DNA from: Vesta saturnalis
Taxonomy: Eukaryota > Arthropoda > Insecta > Coleoptera > Lampyridae
Reading direction: 5' to 3'
NCBI GenBank assembly: GCA_036346205.1
Contig: JARFJB010002198.1
Coordinates: 2,537,501 to 2,601,500, forward strand
Length of the DNA stretch: 64,000 bases
The first letter of the stretch is position 1; the number at the start of each line of letters is the position of its first letter. A program made the translations under genes and the position numbers. This document shows, one piece after another, positions 11,861 to 23,399 of the stretch. The notes under the pieces were generated by a model. It saw only the letters and a list, made by a program, of their open reading frames with translations, was not told where the DNA came from and did not search any database.

Positions 11861-12259
11861 AATTAAATTTAAAAGTCACTGTGTCATTGTGAAAATGAAA
11901 TTAGTGTATCAACATGTGTTTCGGGCAAAATTTAGCCTAAACGCTACTCAACATTCATGGGGCAGGTAATTTGGTTTTTGGTAATCGAGGAAATCTATTT
12001 TATGGCAATTGATACGTGTAAATTTAGTTTATAAATTTATGGTCTTTAGTTACGACTCATCCTATAGGTTATTGGAAAATGGCAACATTGCCAATAAAAT
12101 CGTTCTTAATAGGAAAATTTTTCAAACATGTGACCGTTTTAAATTCTTGGATTGGTAGAAATCAATCAGGCTTTCTTTTTTGTTTTCTGGTACCTTCAGA
12201 GAAGAAGGAAAAACGCCATTTTTGGCAAAGAAATTTAATGCGTAGTTAGAAGCAAATGT

Positions 12260-14859
12260 AAAATTTGGAAAAGGTTTCCTTAAAAATTTGATTGAACTTT
12301 TCAAGTAAAATTTTAACACAGCCTGTTGCTGGATTTAATCTTTTCCATATAAATAAATCCTGTTGGGATTTCGAATTTGAGTTCGGCTTTAATTTTTTTT
12401 GTTTCTATTACACCTTAGCTTCGTTCAAGAGGTAAGCTACTCACTTTCTTTTCTTATTTACTAGATATAACTTTGAAATGCATGTGTACATGTTTTGAAA
12501 TTTTAATACAGCATAAAGATCATATCTTATAAAAATTTGGGTATTGATTTAAATTCTAACACAGTTGTCTTATATAGGTTTTTTTTTGGTCCTTTACACA
12601 TTTACTCAAGATTAACGTCTTTCGTGCTTCCATAAGAGATAATTAAACCATTTCTGACAGCACAATTGGATACCATTCATCCGAGGTGTGAAATATTAGT
12701 TATGGGTCTTCGAACCTGAATTGAAACCGTTTACGATTACTCCTTCTGAGCATCTTCCGCATTAACTGAAGAAATATACGTTACACCTACGACTATTTTC
12801 GGATAAGTATTTTTGCTACACGCACACCAAAAATTTACCTACGGTGAGTGACTTTTGTTAGCTTTTCTACATAACAAGGCTCTCGTTACCTGTACATTAC
12901 TGAAATTCTTATAACAAGTACATTCCGGTGCTCGCTACATTGTATTGGTGTGTTTCCGCAATTATCCTATTCCTAAAATTAATGCTTATACTTTACTGTT
13001 AAACATTTCCTTAGTAATCGTTAGGGTAAGGTTAGACATTTGTACCTGTAAAAGATAATTTGGGTTATTTGAAAGTTTCTCATATACTTACATTTAACTT
13101 TGCAGTAGAATTTGTATTTTAACTATCAATTTCTAGCTGTTTTATTTTGATATCAAACCGTAGTTTGTTCAACCGTTAGAACTATCTGTGTCTACTGTAT
13201 AAGCGATCAGCTGTTTAGCTGACGGAACGCTACTATCTGAGTCTAAATGTACAATGTGTGTCATAAATTATGCTAACTGCTGGGGTTGTATATAAAAGTT
13301 ATTTATTTCAATTACTGTGTAAATCAAATTACATATTTATTTATGATCATTGGGGTTGGAAAATTTTTGTTACTTTTCACTGATTACAATTTAATAGTTG
13401 TTTAGTACAAAACTGTTTGAATTAGGGCTTACTCATTTTAAGCTTTGGTTTGTAGCCATATGCTTACTAATAAATGTGTCAATCTGTGTTGCGCATTTAT
13501 TAAATTCTTGCATCGTGATTGCCAAATCTGTAATGAACTTGGCCTTTCTGAATTTTCTAAACGCTTCATGCTCACTTTGTCTGTAATGCTCATAGTAACT
13601 ACTTTGAATAATTTTTTTTAAGGTAAACAACGGGGTAGACATCTAGTGATAATTTTCGCTTTATATTTGGGGTTTATTTGCATCCGGTTGATTGGAAACT
13701 GATAAATTAGTCCGACGGAGAGCTCTTCGTGGAATATCGGTGTACAAGTATTCAATTTTGGATAATTATGTACATGTTTGGGTATGTTTTTTTAGGTCAA
13801 CGCTAGATGCCGGACCGTATTGTGACTGATTATGTAAATTTTAAGTAAAATTCATAGTAGTTTTTTTATTTGTTTGAAAGGTAAGTTGATTACTGGTGGT
13901 TTATTCGGTAGATATATTGTATCTGATGTATTATTGATTTTTGTTTTGGGAATATTTCCTGAAAGAATTGTATTTATGTCTGCGAGTTGGCGCTCCATAA
14001 TTTTTTTTTATGTTAGATACGAAGATTTAATTACTATTATAAAATTTATGCTATTTTGCAGTGGGTACATTAAATAAGTGGTGTTAAACGATCGTAAGTG
14101 GTTTCGTTAATCCTGTGATCTACGATCAATGTCCTAGATAGTCCTTTGTCAGTGTGGCTTTAGTTCACCATTTTATTTTAGTTGTCTCTTTTGTTCTGTG
14201 TGGTCGTAGCCCTTTTCTTGATAAAGGGGCAATATAAAATTAAATCAAGTGGTGCCCTTTCTTAAATTCTATGTATATCTTTTCTCCTGCCAAAACGCCT
14301 CTGCATCCAAGTGCTTAACCGACCGACTGAGCTTCCGGCTAATTCCTTAATCTATGCTACAGCACTTTAGCCACAATTTCTACGATTATCCCTTTGTGAA
14401 CGTAACACAATACCAACGAAATTGGTAAATAAATGTAGATTTTGGGTAGAATCTGGCCTCAATGCTAACCAACACCCGTGGAACGCTCATGTGCACGCCG
14501 GAATCCTCTCTTGCCGCACCCCTAGGAAATTTGAAGCGTAAATATAGATTTTGTGCAACATTTTATCTTCTACTATTCCTTCTCCGAATTTGGAAAAAGC
14601 TGTTTGTTATACTTTACACAACCAGAGTACAGAAATGTATTTTTTCATATCTTTTAATTTCCACTTTGTAGGTTAGAAGGTCGAGTGTTATTTGACACCA
14701 GATATTCTAATCAATGCTGTGGTATGTAGTCAGGGTGAGATCCAACAAACGTCTAGATTGTAAGTGTTTTGAAGCGATATAGTAGGGAAGCAAAGTTATA
14801 TGTTTGCTCTTTTTTTTGACACAATGCTGTAGTACTGTAGGTAGCGGACTGCGAAAATT
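12260..14859. other. No recognisable feature
   Basis: AT-rich with short open frames at 13433-13642 (minus), 13874-14077 and 14462-14671 (plus), none resembling a known protein. The 3' remainder of the Penelope-like element may extend into the first part. Confidence 0.4.
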
Positions 14860-16910
14860 TGATTATTGTAATAAACGTTTGTCAAATTGCCATTGTTACC
14901 GCGATAGAAAAGATAATTAGTGGATTTTTAATATCTTGATAATACGTCGTAATTTGCTAATGTTTTCGGAATATCTTATTTTAGGTAAGAAATGTGAGAA
15001 TTTATGTAATTTATATTTGAGTAAAGGTGGAACAGAAAAAGGAAACATATATTAGGGTAGAGGAACACATGGTCTGCCGAAACTGGCGTGACGAATTGTT
15101 GAAAATTCTATATGCGCGCTCTTGATGTAAAAATGTCACTTATTTAAAAAATCATTACGACGGAACACAGCGCAAATCCAAAGGGATCTTTGTTTGGTGC
15201 GTTGAAACTCGAGACCTAAATGAAGGGCTTGTTGCGGACGAATGCATATCTTTAAAATTAAGATGTCGTTCAATAATTAATGTGAAATGTGAAATTAATT
15301 AATGTGTTGCTTTTGAAAAATGGAGGTTGACTGTAGGAATAATTATAGTTAGTTTTGAAATCGGGGGAAAAGGTAATTACAGTTAGAGCGTCTATCGAGC
15401 CAGATCGAGTTGGTTAATTAAATACCTTCATTGTAAACAGTTTGTCTTTAAAATATTTCTTGTGTGTACATTTTCTTTTGAATTAGCCAACGCTAATTTG
15501 TTTTTTCTTTTGGGCGTTAGTTTTAACGTGTTTTTCAAATATTGAGCTATAAATAACAGTCACCCATTTTTAAAGTTAAACCGTGTATCTTAACGATTTG
15601 TATCTGTGATCAATTCAAGTGTAAGTAGGAATTTTTTTATTAATTAAGGCTGGCAGAAAATAATTCTACAAGTCTATGTAACGTATTAAAAATCGAGCGT
15701 TACCTTACAAAGGCTGCTAAAATAAAAGACAGTATAGGGCTCCCTCACTCTTGTATTTGTGTGAATTAGCATTGTTGTTTATATTTATATTTGTGTAGAG
15801 GTGGATGTGGGCGAACGGGTACAGGATATTGCTCGGTTGTTAATTGTAATGTGCAATTGCCGAGTGTGCACATACTCCCGGGTCCAGATGACCATTAAAC
15901 ACCTTGAATGTTATTGTTATTGTTTTATTGTTGTATAAATGAATGTGTTTTCTAGCACTCAACCTTATATATCGGTCACGATGTTATGATCTACTTACAA
16001 CTTATCACTGTAAGGCTTTGTTTTAATGAGTTTTTTTTCCAGTTTGTTAAGTAGGATTGTAATTTCTCTTTATATGTAATTTATTGTAATTTTACGTATG
16101 TATTTCGTGCTTTAATAGTCACTAAACAATTGTGTACGTGTAAATTCCTTGTCCTTTGTCCTTGCATTTTTCCTTATTATCACCTGTGCAATTTTACTGT
16201 TGTATTTTATATGTACCGTAATTTGCCTTATTGTTTTATGTGCTTATTTACTTAAAGACCAGCATGATTGGTTTTAAAGGGCCACATGTTTAGTATTACG
16301 ATTTTTATTCTAATTATTTATAACACAATTGTGGGTGTGACTGCATGGGTTTTTTTATTGTGTAAATAAAGTGCGTTTTATTTATTTATCTCTTAATGGT
16401 ATCATTTTGTACACATTTTAACCTGATTTAATAGTGTTTTGTTATATACTTAACCCTTTCATTGTGTTTTTTGTGATTTATTAATGTACTTGTGCAATTA
16501 CTTATTTATGAATAAAGTGGGTTTTATTGGTGGTTCTTCCCACAATAGTAACTTAACGGTTGAGCTCGTTAATTTTAATTTGAGCAGTTTCATTGTTTAC
16601 GTGCCCCACATGAACCAATACTTAACCTCGTCAGATAGCACAGCGTACCTACCACTAGACGGTCAATTCGTTTGATCAGATTTAAGGTTTGCGAGTAATT
16701 AAATATCAAACTTGTAAATAAATTCTAATCTTTTAATTATTCTCAGGAAAGTCCATGTAACGCAAGCAACTAATTTGAGTAATACTAGCATTATTGTCGG
16801 TAAAGTCAAGATAAATCACTTAGCGATGGTTTTGTTCTTAGATTTACATTATTGCAAATAAGTTCAAATTGCACTCTTCAAGATAGGGCACCTGGGGGAC
16901 ACTACAGTAC
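14860..16910 (+). repeat. Unidentified 2-kb repeat, direct copy
   Basis: Matches 46845-48440 in inverted orientation over nearly its whole length. Anchors include ttgttaccgcgatag (14895), ttcttgatgtaaaaatgtca (15118), catactcccgggtccagatg (15869), ctaaagaccagcatgat-type sequence (16253) and tcaagatagggcacctgg (16878). Roughly 15310-15830 has no counterpart in the other copy, so it is an insertion here or a deletion there. Possible promoter and polyadenylation signals are a TATATA box (15968) and aataaa at 16366 and 16512. No coding capacity is seen, and I cannot assign it to a class: a non-autonomous element or a solo LTR are both possible. Confidence 0.75.
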
Positions 16911-19440
16911 ATAGTGAAGGTGTGCACTATGGAAAGGATTATCTTTAACGTTTATAGAATACTCGAATAGAATTTGAAGTATAACTTATTTTTCTGAGGG
17001 AGTACATGAAGATATTGTAAAATTTTATATTGGTCTTTGTAACGTGCCAATTTTTGGCGATCCTGATTGAAAAGTACTGGAAATTATCTTACCTTACCTG
17101 ATGTTTTTTCTAATGGTATTGTCAAGAAATGAAGTTCTTGACAGCCATTTATTTTGATATAATATTTTAACTATTGTGAGTACAACAAGCAAGTACGTAA
17201 CCTTTTTAGTGCAAATTACGTATTTACTAAGCGCACAAATTAGATGAATTGATTTACGAACATTCAAGTACAGTTTTTGTAATGGGAAGAAGACATCTGA
17301 CTTCAGTTAGTGTTTTCTAAGATAAAATCATTCATGTGCATGAGTTTAGTTTAGTTGTATTTTGTTGACACAGGTAAAATAAACTTTGTTATTACATTAC
17401 TTTATGTATAGCTTATGTATCAATTAAGAATTAATTTACTATCGTATAGCTTTTCGAAAGGTTTATTTGCTATTATGCTGAAATTAATCAGCAGATATTT
17501 TATTTTATTAAATATACAAATAAATTCAGCTGTTGTGTTGTTTATTAAGATTACGTGTGGAATTAAAGTATGAATTTCTCATTTTTTGTTGTATTTTAAT
17601 TATTTAACCTAAAAAATGAGTGGCTTCTGGTTTGCTTATCTGATTATAGCGATGCCTCCCTTACCGTGGTGAGATAAGCGAGAGGAACTTATTTATTTAT
17701 TTATTATATCTTTCTAACTAAATGCGAAAAAACGTATTTTGATATTTGAACAGTAATACACGCAATAAAGTGATATTAAATGCAACGACATTGCGAAGGG
17801 GTGTTTTGGGGGTTTAAACCGCACCCAGAACCAAAAAGAAAGAAAATAAAAGTACACATATATCGCTCGATGATTGAAATCGCTTGAATACTCAAAAAAT
17901 ACCAAATAAACGTACAAATTTGTATCTCCTCCCATAACGAAATCTTGGCTCCCTGTTGACCAAATGCAAAAAGAGGAACATGTTGATCTAAAATGAAGGT
18001 AAATATTTGATTTATAGAAACAAGTCAGTTTCATTGTTAATTTAATTCAGTCACTCTCAAAAACAGAACGCTGTTATACCACTATCAATAATTTCATTGA
18101 AACAAGCTATGAAAAATAAAATCAGAGTTTTATTTATTTATTTTTCAATATATAATGGAATGGCACGTTAATGTATAGGATCAACACAACACAATAGAAG
18201 ATTATTTCAGTAGACGTGTATAAAGTACTGGAAGGAAAAACTATAACTCATTAAAAAAATTATGCCTGTTAATTAAATTTTTTTAATCCATGGTCATATT
18301 ACATGGTTGACTCTAAGGTAATCATTGATTAATTATTAAATGAGATTGTGCTCAATTAGAATCTAATTGATGTGATCATTTTCGATGTAGTTGCAAAATT
18401 AATAATTAAAACTAGTAATTTGTTGCTTTTTTTATGAGTTGTCAATTTTAATTGCATCTTGGTTGCTAAGTCTTAAATTAGATATTAATTGGAAATATAT
18501 CTAATATAATGAAAATGTATTTTTTATCTATTGACATGGATAAAAGTAGAAGGTACATAAATATATAGATCTATTGTACCATTTCATTACTATGAAATTT
18601 GTAATTGTCAACATTCTATATTAGGGTCTCCTTTTTATAGTCATTTGAGTTTAATTGTCTATTGTTTCAAACGTATGGTAATTGTGTACTAAACACTTCA
18701 ACCCAAATTAGATTAAAGAAATGAAGCATGATTCTTATCTCAAACGTTTTTTTAGAAATGAACTACACTCTACAAAGTAATTTTCTGAATCCAAAATGAA
18801 CGTATTGTTAACTAATTACTTATATTAGGTAAGCTAACTTTATTTAATAAGGAGTCAGTTATCATATCTTCGTTCTTTTTCTATATACACAAACAACACC
18901 TCCTTGCCAATCATATCCGTATTTCCTTTACGATGTTAAAGAAAAGAAACTCATTAAAAATTTTAATACCATTTATTTGTTCAGTTTGTTACTCTCATGA
19001 CATAAGGAGCAGACATTGCCTGTAGCGGTTTGAAGAGAAGTAATAAATTAGAATGTATAGTTGTCCTTTAGTTATTATGTATAAACTATGCGATCTAGAG
19101 AACCTTCAAAATATAAATGATGCATAGGATTTATTATGGTATGCAATTATTGTAGCAGATTATCAAAAAAAGGTGGCGTAATATTATTATTTCCGCGCTT
19201 TTACTCACTAGCTTTTAATGAGTAGCTTTATTGACGTTTCTGTAATTTTAGTTTTATTAGGCACGATCGGAGCGAAGTTTATGAACAGATTGCATACTAC
19301 ACTTTTTCTACGACCATCACAAAAATACTAAAATTTATAAATTATTTTATTATCTTAGGCCATATTAAAAAAAACGTTAAAAATATACAAAATTATTAAA
19401 TTGTTCTATTTAGGTAAATATATATTTTCAGTCACATTAA
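16911..19440. other. No recognisable feature
   Basis: AT-rich non-coding sequence. The frame at 18034-17714 (minus) is tyrosine/phenylalanine rich and looks like chance translation of AT-rich DNA. Confidence 0.5.
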
Positions 19441-19474
19441 AAAGATTTTAGAAATTGGTTGAAGGAACTCATAG

Positions 19475-19737
19475 GGAGTCACCCTGAAGAATTCCGTAAG
19501 TCCATTTGGCCAACGAGAGTCCCCCTTTACACCTATCCAGATCAAAACGTACTTCAAAAAAGGACTAAATTAAGGGCCAGGGCAAGACGACGTCAGCCGT
19601 ATAATATTCCAACACTTGCATGACCGACACCTCACATTACTCACTGACATCTACAACAAATGCTTAGCACTATCCCACTTCCCGACGTACTGGAAATCTG
19701 TTTCTACCGTCATGATACCCAAACCGCACTGCTAAAA
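19475..19737 (+). pseudogene. Non-LTR reverse transcriptase scrap (jockey/R1-like)
   Basis: Plus strand. The readable piece GPGQDDVSRIIFQHL, then FPTYWKSVSTVMIPKPH (about 19570-19733), has the PG.D.V...FP..WK...V..IPKP layout of the RT domain start in jockey/R1/I-type retrotransposons. Nothing recognisable continues downstream, because a LINE of a different family begins at 19829. Upstream ELIGSHPEEFRKSIW may be part of the same protein. It is only a fragment, so the clade is uncertain. Confidence 0.6.
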
Positions 19738-19828
19738 TAAGTAAGTACTAACATAAACCTGAGCATATTAACAAACAAAAATTGTTCGACTTTCATTTTC
19801 ATCAAAATTAAACCTTCAACTTCCAGCG

Positions 19829-20828
19829 ATTTTTTTTTATGCTTGTGGACCTGAACAGGCTAAATTTGCCTATCGTGCTAAAGCACTCAGGAACACTTAG
19901 GAGGATGGATAAAGGAATAAATTGCCAATGGATGCCTATGAACAGCGACCTTAAATTTTCTCATATCATAAGTGAGAGGAAAACAGGAACTAGGGAGATC
20001 ATTCCAGAGTTTAGAACCTGTGTAGAAAAATGTGGATTGCGCCCGTCTGGTACGACAAGTGGAGATTTGTACTGCACACTGATGATGTAAATGAGCGAAC
20101 CGAGTGTTTCTCGCAAAGAGAGCCCGAGATGGTATCTTTGAATATAATTCAGCAACACAATTGCCGTTGTAATAACGATAATACAAAGAAAGAACTGAAA
20201 CCATACTTCTATGCTCAAGGGACAGTATGTGAGAAGTTAAGGACGGGTCATTTATAAGCCTAATCGCTCTCTTTTGAATACGATCAACGATATCAAGAGC
20301 GTATTGGGGAGCACTAACCCAGAGGTGAGAATTATATTCCAGATGATGCCGAATTTGGGCCTTATACAGCAGAAGGAGTTGTCGAGAGGTAAAGTACTGC
20401 TTAGATCTGTACAAAAAGCCTATTTTACGAGCAGCTGTTTTGGTAGCTGACAGAATATGGTCAACCCATGAGAGATTTGAAGATACAGTCATACCCAACA
20501 GAGTAATAGGGTCTGAAAACTTAAGAACTGAGCCATTCATACTTACAACAGGAAATGATCGATCTTTTTTGGGGGACACAAGGCAACACTGAGTTTTGTT
20601 AGCATTAAATTTAACTAGATTATTGATTCCCCATTCGAGAATACGTTGAATGTAAGTAAACACTTATGCCAAACTTGGTCAAATGCCTTTGAGATATCTA
20701 AAGCGACTACAACTGTTTCACCGGACTGCTCTAGTGTATTGTTCCAAACTTGGGTCACATATGAAAGAAGATCACCTGTTGAACGACTTTGCCTAAACCC
20801 ATATTGGTGGTCACTAAGGAGTTTGTAA
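19829..20828 (-). mobile_element. LINE copy C, 5'-truncated and internally deleted
   Basis: Reads on the minus strand from about 20828 to a short A tail (T run ending near 19838). It is nearly identical to copy A (49562 onward) and clearly related to copy B. Compared with A it lacks the equivalent of 50355-50682 (328 bp), at junction 20653/20654, which removes the catalytic FADD box. On the other hand it keeps 39-bp and 76-bp segments that A has lost. The C-terminal RT/linker frame 20663-19887 is open, with LYRSKQYFTSRQLLLLYKAQ and a tail ending FFYTGSKLWNDLPSSCF. Its 5' end abuts the Crypton-like relic. Confidence 0.85.
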
Positions 20829-20834
20829 TATCAA

Positions 20835-21580
20835 TGGACTCAGCATTCTTTGCACAACATTATTTTGAACAGCATTCAAGCTTTGATTAGCTGTCTCGAT
20901 TTTATTGCTTAACGACTGGTCAATATTACCCTCTGCAACAATTGTTGATCGCCACCCTCCATGGCGTTTTAAAGCTGAAGGTTCGCACCTAATTCTACCA
21001 ATATCGTCGCTGAGTTTCTTTTTCAATAGTGACCGGTGTAATGAGCATTTACTACTACGCTTGCGATAATGCCAAATTTAATCATTCCAATCGGTTGTTT
21101 TGTACATTTTCGTTGCTGGTAGAAAAATCGGATAATACTTTACAGGTTTGTAGGTCTAAGTTCCATACGCAAGTAGAAACTACTGCCAGTAACAAATTGA
21201 CGTTCCGTTTTTGTTTTTGTATCAGAAATGTGAACTAAAAGAACAGTGTTCAGGTCTTCTATATGATTTGTTTCAATTTTCATTAATTCTTCGCGTCGAC
21301 AGGCTCCCATTATAACAAAAATTAACCCAACCTAAAATATTTATAATTTTTATATTTTTATTTAATTTGGTGTTATACTTTACTTTTGTAACTAGGTAAT
21401 CTTTATCTGGAGCACAGAATAAAAATTCTTTAATTTGCTGGGCTGTTAAAGTTTTTTCGATTTTTTAGGTCTGTAAGCATCTGATTTACGATTCAGAAAC
21501 GCACTCAATTTGGTTATGTTATATGGTTATATCAACACTGTTTTTTTTAAATTAAGTGCCTCTTGTTTTCAATTTAGCCC
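20835..21580 (-). pseudogene. Crypton-like tyrosine recombinase, degenerate
   Basis: Minus strand. A core-binding-like start (LSAFLNRKSDAYRPKK then KTLTAQQIKEFLFCAPDKDY, about 21550-21395) leads to IMGACRREELMKIETNHI (about 21318-21265), which carries the box I Arg. LVHISDTKTKTERQFVTGSS follows, then KCTKQPIGMIKFG, then a frameshifted TGHY..RNSATILVELGA (about 21040-20990) holding the H/R pair, then LKRHGGWRSTIVAEGNIDQS (about 20970-20910). In intact relatives the last block reads EGYI with the nucleophilic Tyr. Here it is Asn, so the enzyme could not cleave even without the frameshifts. An A/T-rich insertion or intron interrupts the frame near 21330-21390. LINE copy C was inserted just downstream. 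Confidence 0.72.
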
Positions 21581-21599
21581 ACTGGGCCATAATGACGTC

Positions 21600-22284
21600 T
21601 GCGGGCGGGTTATAAAAAGAAGATTACATCAAAGAAATTTGGTTATACTTATCACATTATAATGTGATCGTGCATAAATGGCATTGTAACGATGGAAGTA
21701 GAAAAAATATTTTTAAACTACTTATGAAATGTACCTGTACGTTAAGACTAACAATTACCAATCATTATAGTATATTACGATATAAGATCGGGGCAGGTGT
21801 AGAAGAAAGTTAGGAAGTGAGAAGAGTAGTCAAGAAGAAAGAAAAACCAAAACCCAAGCTCCGAGTGTATTAAAAATATATGTGAGATCCGTACAACCTT
21901 TACATATTCATCGCTTTCTTTTGCTCTTTGGGTCATTGCTGAACCTCTATGGCTTCCAAACGGGTTGTCCAGCTAACCACAGCGCAGAAATCTTTATTTG
22001 TGAAGGAATGGAAGTTCAAAATAATAATTGCTAACTATATTTCTTTTAGAATAAACTTTTAAAGTACATACAGTAAAAGACTGTCTCGAGTGGGACATGC
22101 TCCATAACTTTTACTTTGCTATAAAAATACAACTAATGATTATTTCGTTCACAAAAAGGAATTTCTATAATTATCTATTAATATCGCTTATAGCAAATAA
22201 ACATTAATAATCAAATGTTGTCATATGTGTAACTTTAGCGAATTGTGGGTTACATAACATGCACAAAAGTGGACTATGATCTTT

Positions 22285-22286
<2 letters not shown>
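21600..22286. other. No recognisable feature
   Basis: No gene or shared repeat seen between the recombinase relic and the (TA)n tract. Confidence 0.4.

Positions 22287-22353
<67 letters not shown>
22287..22353. repeat. (TA)n microsatellite
   Basis: Pure alternating A/T run of about 67 bp. Confidence 0.98.
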
Positions 22354-22354
<1 letters not shown>

Positions 22355-22446
22355 GAATTATAATACAAAAAATCTGTAAGTGATAGGTATAGGGAACCCT
22401 AATACAGTTTTGTAGGGAATTAAAATTAGAATAAAAATATGGTGAT

Positions 22447-22930
22447 AAATATGGGGTGTTCCATTAAGGAAGTTAATTGGCTTTAATGTTGGTCAAAATA
22501 GTAACTGAGTTTTTATACACCCGGTATAAATTTGTGATAATAACTTCGGTGGATTTTAAAGTTTGATGCTTTCAGTAAACAATGAAAAACATTTGAAAAA
22601 AAATCCTCGAGTACGTAAAACAGAAAGTTCTTTTGAATTTCGATCTACATTCTCACAAATAATGAAATATCTCGGCAACAGGTGGAGTTATAACAGTAAG
22701 TGAACTTTATTTAGTCCACAGAATCGAAATATGCCATCATATATAGGATGTTCCATTTAAATTTTCATAACTTTGATGCGTACAATTTTTACGGACCACC
22801 CTGCATATTCGAAAATAATTTTAAAACGTCCTCCTAATGAACCTACACGATAATTAAAACAAAGATTTCAAAAATATTTTACCATTTTCGTATACAAACC
22901 GAAGGAGCTTAGATGCCTCACCCTATACAT
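22447..22930. mobile_element. Mariner/MITE end relics
   Basis: Contains several motifs typical of mariner-type inverted ends next to TA: tatggggtgttccatt at 22449, taggatgttccatttaaa at 22744, and an inverted ggtccgtaaaaatt-type end near 22790. The first also occurs inverted at 44378-44393. No transposase remains. The borders are uncertain. Confidence 0.4.
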
Positions 22931-23093
22931 ATATATATATATATTTTGTTTATTTGTTTATTTATTTATTTGTTTGCCGTTTGGCGTAAAATATACACAA
23001 TACTTACAATAATAAAATGTTCAGGTACATAAAACATAGATATCACATAATGGTATTTAAATTATTTAACAAAAACTATAAACATACTGTTAC

Positions 23094-23327
23094 CTAAGCT
23101 GTAACATTGAAAAAAGGATCATCCAATGAATACAATGCCTTTTTGTTGAGGACTTTTGAAACTTCTTGTTTGAATTGTTTATATATCGTTATATACTTTA
23201 TATGTTGAGGAAGAGCGTTGTAGAATCTTAGACCCATTTGTAAATATGAGGTGTCATGTACTCTATTGTTTGATGCGGCTAAAGTAAAGTTGTTTTTGAA
23301 TCTCGTATTATACGAGTGATGATCGGA

Positions 23328-23329
<2 letters not shown>
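23094..23329 (-). pseudogene. Non-LTR retrotransposon RT C-terminal tail
   Basis: Minus strand. HHSYNTRFKNNFTLAAS, then SYLQMGLRFYNALPQHIK and a YKQFKQEVSKVL tail, is the conserved layout (YNTR, then a GxxxYNxLP block) that ends the ORF2 protein of jockey/CR1/I-type LINEs. Only about 75 residues remain. Its upstream side is replaced by the (TA)n tract at 23330-23379. The sequence differs from the other LINE copies in the window, so it is a separate family. Confidence 0.65.

Positions 23330-23379
<50 letters not shown>
23330..23379. repeat. (TA)n microsatellite
   Basis: Pure alternating A/T run of about 50 bp, directly abutting the RT tail. Confidence 0.98.
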
Positions 23380-23387
<8 letters not shown>

Positions 23388-23399
23388 TCTATATAACAT

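Noticed and set aside
17714..18034. Hydrophobic 106-codon minus-strand frame as a receptor fragment
   Set aside because: Y/F/S-rich composition without the conserved residues of any receptor family and without flanking exons.
19839..20257. Plus-strand open frames over LINE copy C
   Set aside because: They are antisense shadows of the LINE reading frame at 20663-19887. Equivalent shadows occur over copies A and B.
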